Below are positions 60,560 to 64,000 of a DNA stretch of 64,000 nt, one piece after another. The notes beneath the pieces are model-generated. The model was not told where the DNA came from and made no database searches. It saw nothing but the letters and a program-made list of their open reading frames with translations. The stretch comes from Maribellus maritimus (GTDB lineage Bacteria > Bacteroidota > Bacteroidia > Bacteroidales > Prolixibacteraceae): the NCBI RefSeq assembly GCF_022267315.1, contig NZ_JAIKLE010000001.1, positions 248,001-312,000 on the forward strand, in the 5' to 3' direction. A program made the translations under genes and the position numbers. Position 1 is the stretch's first letter. Every line of letters begins with the position of its first letter.

Positions 60560-62833
60560 ATGGTAAACGCAACAGTTAAAACAATTGAACTCGCCGACGG
60601 CAGAACAATTACCATTGAAACCGGAAAACTTGCCAAACAGGCCGATGGTTCAGTTGTAGTAAAAATGGGTGAAACCATGTTGCTGGCCACAGTAGTGTCA
60701 GCAAAAGAAGCAAAAGAAGATGTAGATTTTATGCCGGTATCGGTTGATTACCGTGAAAAATTCTCGGCTGCAGGCCGATTCCCCGGCGGATTTCTAAAAA
60801 GGGAAGGAAGACCAAGCGATGACGAAATTCTTGTTGCGCGTTTGGTTGACCGGGCATTACGTCCACTTTTCCCCGATGACTACCATGCAGAAACTGCAGT
60901 GATGATTTCATTGATTTCTGCAAACAAAGAAGAAATGCCAGATGCCTTGGCAGGATTGGCAGCTTCTGCTGCAATTTCTGTTTCCGACGTTCCTTTTGAA
61001 ACCCCAATCTCTGAAGTCCGTGTAGCAAGAGTTAATGGGGAATTTATTGTAAACCCAACGCGCTCACAAATGGAAGAAGCTGATCTGGAAATCATGGTTG
61101 GTGCTTCATTTGACAACATTATGATGGTGGAAGGAGAAATGCAGGAGGTTTCAGAAGAAGTGATGCTTGAAGCCATAAAAACGGCGCACAATGAAATAAA
61201 AAAACAGTGTAAAGCACAAGAAGAACTGGCAGCCGAACTCGGTGTAGTAAAACGTGAATACAGCCACGAGAACAACGATGAGGAACTTCGTGAAAAAGTA
61301 AAAGCAGAAACATACGATGCCTGCTATGAAGTTGCAAAGAAACAAATCGCAAACAAAAGTGAACGTTTGGAAGCTTTTGAAGCAATATGCGATGAATTTA
61401 TTGAAGCTTACACCGAAGCAAATGCAGAAAACGAAGAAATAGACCTGGAACAACATATTGGTTTAATAAAAAGATATTACCACGATGTTGAAAAAGAAGC
61501 TATGCGCAGAATGATTCTCGACGACGGCATTCGGTTGGACGGAAGAGCAACAAACGAAATTCGCCCAATTTGGGGTGAAATCGATTATTTACCCGGAGCC
61601 CATGGTTCTGCTATTTTTACCCGTGGTGAAACTCAGTCTTTAACTTCGGTTACATTGGGTACAAAAATGGACATCAAAAAAATTGACAATGTAACTTTTC
61701 AGGGCAACGAAAGTTTTTTATTACATTATAATTTCCCTCCGTTTTGTGTTGGAGATCCCAAAACACCGCGTGGAACAAGCAGACGCGAAATTGGACACGG
61801 AAACCTTGCTTTACGGGGATTGAAGAATATGATCCCTGAAGATCTTCCTTATGTTGTGCGGGTTGTTTCCGACATTCTTGAATCAAACGGTTCATCATCG
61901 ATGGCAACGGTTTGTGCAGGAACAATGGGATTGATGGATGCTGGTGTGAAAATGAAAAAACCGGTTTCAGGAATTGCAATGGGGTTAATTACCGATAAAG
62001 GTTCTGACAAATACGCAGTTCTCTCCGACATTCTCGGAGACGAAGATCATCTGGGCGATATGGACTTTAAAGTAACGGGAACAGTCGACGGAATTACAGC
62101 CACACAGATGGATATTAAAGTTGATGGGCTATCATACGAAGTTTTGGCGCAGGCCTTGCAGCAGGCAAAAGAAGGCCGTTTGCATATTTTAGGGAAAATG
62201 CTGGAAGTAATTCCGGAACCCCGCGCCGAATACAAACCAAATGTTCCGCGTATCGAAACCATTCAGATACCAAAAGATATGATTGGTGCAGTTATCGGAC
62301 CGGGAGGTAAAATTATCCAGGCCATTCAGGAGGAAACCGAAACCGTAATTGTTATTGAAGAAAAAGAAGACGTTGGCTATGTTGAAATTTCGGGTGCAGG
62401 GCTGGAGCCAATTGAAGCAGCAAAAGCAAGAATTAAGGCGATAACAGCAATCCCCGAAGTTGGAGAGGTTTATACCGGAAAAGTAAAATCAGTAGTTTCT
62501 TTTGGAGCATTTATCGAAATACTTCCCGGAAAAGAAGCACTGTTGCACGTTTCAGAAATGGACTGGAACAGGGTTGAGTCGGCAGAAAAATTCACTAAAG
62601 AAGGTGAAATGATGGAAGTTAAACTTATTGGTGTTGATGAAAAAACCGGCAAGTTAAAACTATCAAGAAAAGCCCTTCTTCCAAAACCGGAAGGATATGT
62701 TGAGCGTCCTCCAAGAGGAGATCGTCCACCCCGCAGGGACAACCGGAACGACGACCGCAGAGGAGGCGACCGAAGGAACGATCGCCGTGGCGGCGACCGA
62801 AGGGACTTTCGCCCGCGTCGCGATAATGACTAA
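60560..62833 (+). CDS. pnp: Polyribonucleotide nucleotidyltransferase (PNPase)
   Basis: A 757-residue exoribonuclease that degrades RNA 3' to 5' with phosphate. It has two RNase PH domains (about 1-230 and 310-540), with FFPGG-like [31 protein letters not shown] and [13 protein letters not shown]. Next come a KH domain (about 560-615, [19 protein letters not shown]) and an S1 domain (about 625-695, [28 protein letters not shown]). The C-terminal tail (about 710-757) is rich in Arg, Gly and Asp ([10 protein letters not shown] repeated), which may bind RNA or a partner. It follows rpsO in the conserved order. Confidence 0.97.
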   Translation: MVNATVKTIELADGRTITIETGKLAKQADGSVVVKMGETMLLATVVSAKEAKEDVDFMPVSVDYREKFSAAGRFPGGFLKREGRPSDDEILVARLVDRALRPLFPDDYHAETAVMISLISANKEEMPDALAGLAASAAISVSDVPFETPISEVRVARVNGEFIVNPTRSQMEEADLEIMVGASFDNIMMVEGEMQEVSEEVMLEAIKTAHNEIKKQCKAQEELAAELGVVKREYSHENNDEELREKVKAETYDACYEVAKKQIANKSERLEAFEAICDEFIEAYTEANAENEEIDLEQHIGLIKRYYHDVEKEAMRRMILDDGIRLDGRATNEIRPIWGEIDYLPGAHGSAIFTRGETQSLTSVTLGTKMDIKKIDNVTFQGNESFLLHYNFPPFCVGDPKTPRGTSRREIGHGNLALRGLKNMIPEDLPYVVRVVSDILESNGSSSMATVCAGTMGLMDAGVKMKKPVSGIAMGLITDKGSDKYAVLSDILGDEDHLGDMDFKVTGTVDGITATQMDIKVDGLSYEVLAQALQQAKEGRLHILGKMLEVIPEPRAEYKPNVPRIETIQIPKDMIGAVIGPGGKIIQAIQEETETVIVIEEKEDVGYVEISGAGLEPIEAAKARIKAITAIPEVGEVYTGKVKSVVSFGAFIEILPGKEALLHVSEMDWNRVESAEKFTKEGEMMEVKLIGVDEKTGKLKLSRKALLPKPEGYVERPPRGDRPPRRDNRNDDRRGGDRRNDRRGGDRRDFRPRRDND

Positions 62834-62852
62834 AGTAAGCGAAAATAATATA

Positions 62853-62882
62853 AACGCTCTGTCAACCGGCAGGGCGTTTTTT
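62853..62882 (+). terminator. Terminator of pnp
   Basis: AACGCTCTG pairs with CAGGGCGTT (one mismatch) around TCAACCGG, followed by TTTTTT. The remaining 240 bases up to 63125 hold no gene. Confidence 0.85.
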
Positions 62883-63093
62883 ATGCCCATTGTATTTGTT
62901 ATGTAATAATTACAACATCCGAATATGTGACTAAAACCAATTCTGAAAAACTGCAAACATGATTCCCTTCCGAAGAAATTAATTGTGAAAGAACAACATA
63001 ACAAAAACCGCTCAAAACAGAGTCTTTTTGTCTTCTCTCCTGACTATATTTCCATATTTCCAAAAAATTAAACACTGGTACCGGCATTATTTT

Positions 63094-63101
63094 TACCTTT
63101 G
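63094..63101 (+). promoter_or_regulatory. Putative -7 element of the small membrane-protein gene
   Basis: TACCTTTG matches TAnnTTTG, 24 bases before the ATG at 63126. It overlaps the alternative TTG start at 63099, supporting the later ATG. Confidence 0.45.
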
Positions 63102-63125
63102 AAACTGGTTTTAAAATCTACATTA

Positions 63126-63608
63126 ATGGAAAGCTGGGCAACAAAAACAATTGCTGAGATTGACAAAAATCTTGAAGGAATCAGGGACAAGGAAATCCGT
63201 TTTTACAGGGTTGAAGAACTCAAACGAAACATAAAAAGAGTGGGAGAATTCTCCTCAAGTTGCCCTTATTGCCAAAAAGAAAAGCTGAACATTACCGAGG
63301 TTACAAAAAAAATAAATGAAGCGATACAAGTACCCGGAAAAAGCCGGCGCGAATACGACAGGTTGATTAGTCGTCTTTCAAGCCACATGCATAAACAACA
63401 TGGTTTTATTACACCTTATTATTACACCTACCTGTTTTCTTTTTTTGGAATGGTTGCAGGCCTCCTGATAGGTTATATTTTGCAAAAATTTATACCAGCC
63501 CAAAACTGGGAAATGCTTATACTTGGTTTTGTACTGGGTCTACTTCCAGGGTATTTTGTTGGTTTTTTTAAAGACAAAAAAATCCGTTCAAACAAAAAAC
63601 TGATGTAA
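63126..63608 (+). CDS. Small membrane protein of unknown function
   Basis: A 160-residue protein. Residues 1-95 are charged and helical with a single CPYC motif (SCPYCQKEK, near residue 47). Two hydrophobic segments (about 102-122 and 128-148) form a membrane hairpin, with basic residues (KDKKIRSNKK) at the end. No family is recognised. The lone CxxC might bind metal in a dimer. It precedes the deoxynucleoside kinase gene by 63 bases. Confidence 0.65.
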   Translation: MESWATKTIAEIDKNLEGIRDKEIRFYRVEELKRNIKRVGEFSSSCPYCQKEKLNITEVTKKINEAIQVPGKSRREYDRLISRLSSHMHKQHGFITPYYYTYLFSFFGMVAGLLIGYILQKFIPAQNWEMLILGFVLGLLPGYFVGFFKDKKIRSNKKLM

Positions 63609-63671
63609 TTTTAAACATCAAATATTCTTTTCAAAATAGATAAAAGATCACTTTCAGGAATATTCTGGCAA

Positions 63672-64000
63672 ATGCAATTTTTAGTTATTGAAGGAAATAT
63701 AGGAGCAGGAAAAACAACGCTGGCAAAAATGCTGGCAGAAGAATCAAATGCCAAGCTTATTTTGGAACAGTTTGCCGATAATCCGTTTTTACCAAAATTT
63801 TACAAAAATCAGGAAAGATATTCCTTCCCGCTTGAACTTTCGTTTTTAGCCGACCGCTACAACCAAATAAAAAAAGAAGTCCTCAACCTCGATCTTTTCC
63901 ATTCGATGCTGATTTCTGATTACTATTTCTCAAAAACTTCAATATTTGCCCAAAACACACTAAAAGACGACGAATACAGGTTATTTCGGCAGATTTACGA
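63672..64000 (+). CDS. Deoxynucleoside kinase, N-terminal part
   Basis: The first 109 codons of a deoxynucleoside kinase are visible before the window ends. Seen are the P-loop EGNIGAGKTTLAKML and the family segments LEQFADNPFLPKFYKN, PLELSFLADRYNQ and ISDYYFSKT (the DRS-like position reads SDYYFSK). The family salvages deoxyadenosine, deoxyguanosine or deoxycytidine by phosphorylation. The exact base cannot be decided from this part. Confidence 0.85.
   Translation, partial: MQFLVIEGNIGAGKTTLAKMLAEESNAKLILEQFADNPFLPKFYKNQERYSFPLELSFLADRYNQIKKEVLNLDLFHSMLISDYYFSKTSIFAQNTLKDDEYRLFRQIY

Noticed and set aside
1-64000. Search for tRNA, rRNA, CRISPR arrays, transposases and prophage genes
   Set aside because: No cloverleaf-like sequence, regularly spaced repeat array, transposase or phage protein was recognised by eye. 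A computed scan (tRNAscan-SE, repeat finder) would be needed to be certain.

Overview
The window looks like chromosome of a low-GC, Gram-negative member of Bacteroidota, most likely of the Bacteroidales/Marinilabiliales. The seen evidence is promoters with the Bacteroidota -7 element TAnnTTTG, few Shine-Dalgarno sequences, a type III glutamine synthetase, DUF2851 and DUF4294 proteins, outer-membrane and OmpA-type lipoproteins, and a PorE-like protein of the type IX secretion machinery. The family-level placement is inference. No tRNA, rRNA, CRISPR array or transposase was recognised. The genes appear intact, and the first and last are cut by the window edges.

Layout. 1-2.6 kb: end of a glycosyltransferase, an OmpH/Skp-like protein, a stand-alone proline dehydrogenase and a nitroreductase. 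2.7-8.4 kb: a D-xylose locus (GntR-type regulator, xylB, xylA, MFS xylose transporter) with a shared AGAACAGAAC operator-like motif at both promoters. 8.4-14.4 kb: a giant soluble multi-PAS hybrid histidine kinase and sucCD (succinyl-CoA synthetase). 14.6-22.6 kb: sugar-phosphate isomerase, isochorismatase-like hydrolase, flavodoxin-ferredoxin membrane protein, GH78 rhamnosidase, YycJ-like MBL hydrolase, aspartate kinase, esterase. 22.7-27.4 kb: a GntR/UTRA regulator divergent from a 2-oxoacid dehydrogenase E2 gene and a fused E1 alpha-beta gene, with two palindromic operators between them. 27.5-34.9 kb: LysM/M23 peptidase, DUF423, a PHP-domain protein, then a carbohydrate catabolic operon (class II aldolase-SDR fusion, zinc alcohol dehydrogenase, inositol-monophosphatase-like) and a YdcZ-type membrane protein. 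35-40.6 kb (minus strand): PIF1-HRDC-HTH helicase, envelope proteins, and a tight ABM/ThpR/DUF4294 operon. 40.6-48 kb: arginine deiminase, SpoU methyltransferase, DUF2851, K+ channel with RCK domain, DUF3267 protease-like protein, PorE-like lipoprotein. 48.3-56.3 kb: three different glutamine synthetase families (GSIII, a GS-I-like ligase, GSII), the middle one heading a putative operon with an APH-like kinase and an atypical HAD protein, convergent with a HisC-like aminotransferase. 56.7-64 kb: TldD/PmbA pair, rpsO, pnp, a small membrane protein and a deoxynucleoside kinase.

The best candidate for an undescribed system is the GS-like ligase/kinase/HAD/aminotransferase set at 50.8-55.2 kb. 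Secondary candidates are the aldolase-dehydrogenase locus at 28.9-34.4 kb, a possible small RNA or attenuator ahead of tldD, and a structured rpsO leader.

Several starts were moved downstream from TTG/GTG to ATG codons. The grounds are signal peptides, family start positions, or a promoter element overlapping the alternative start.
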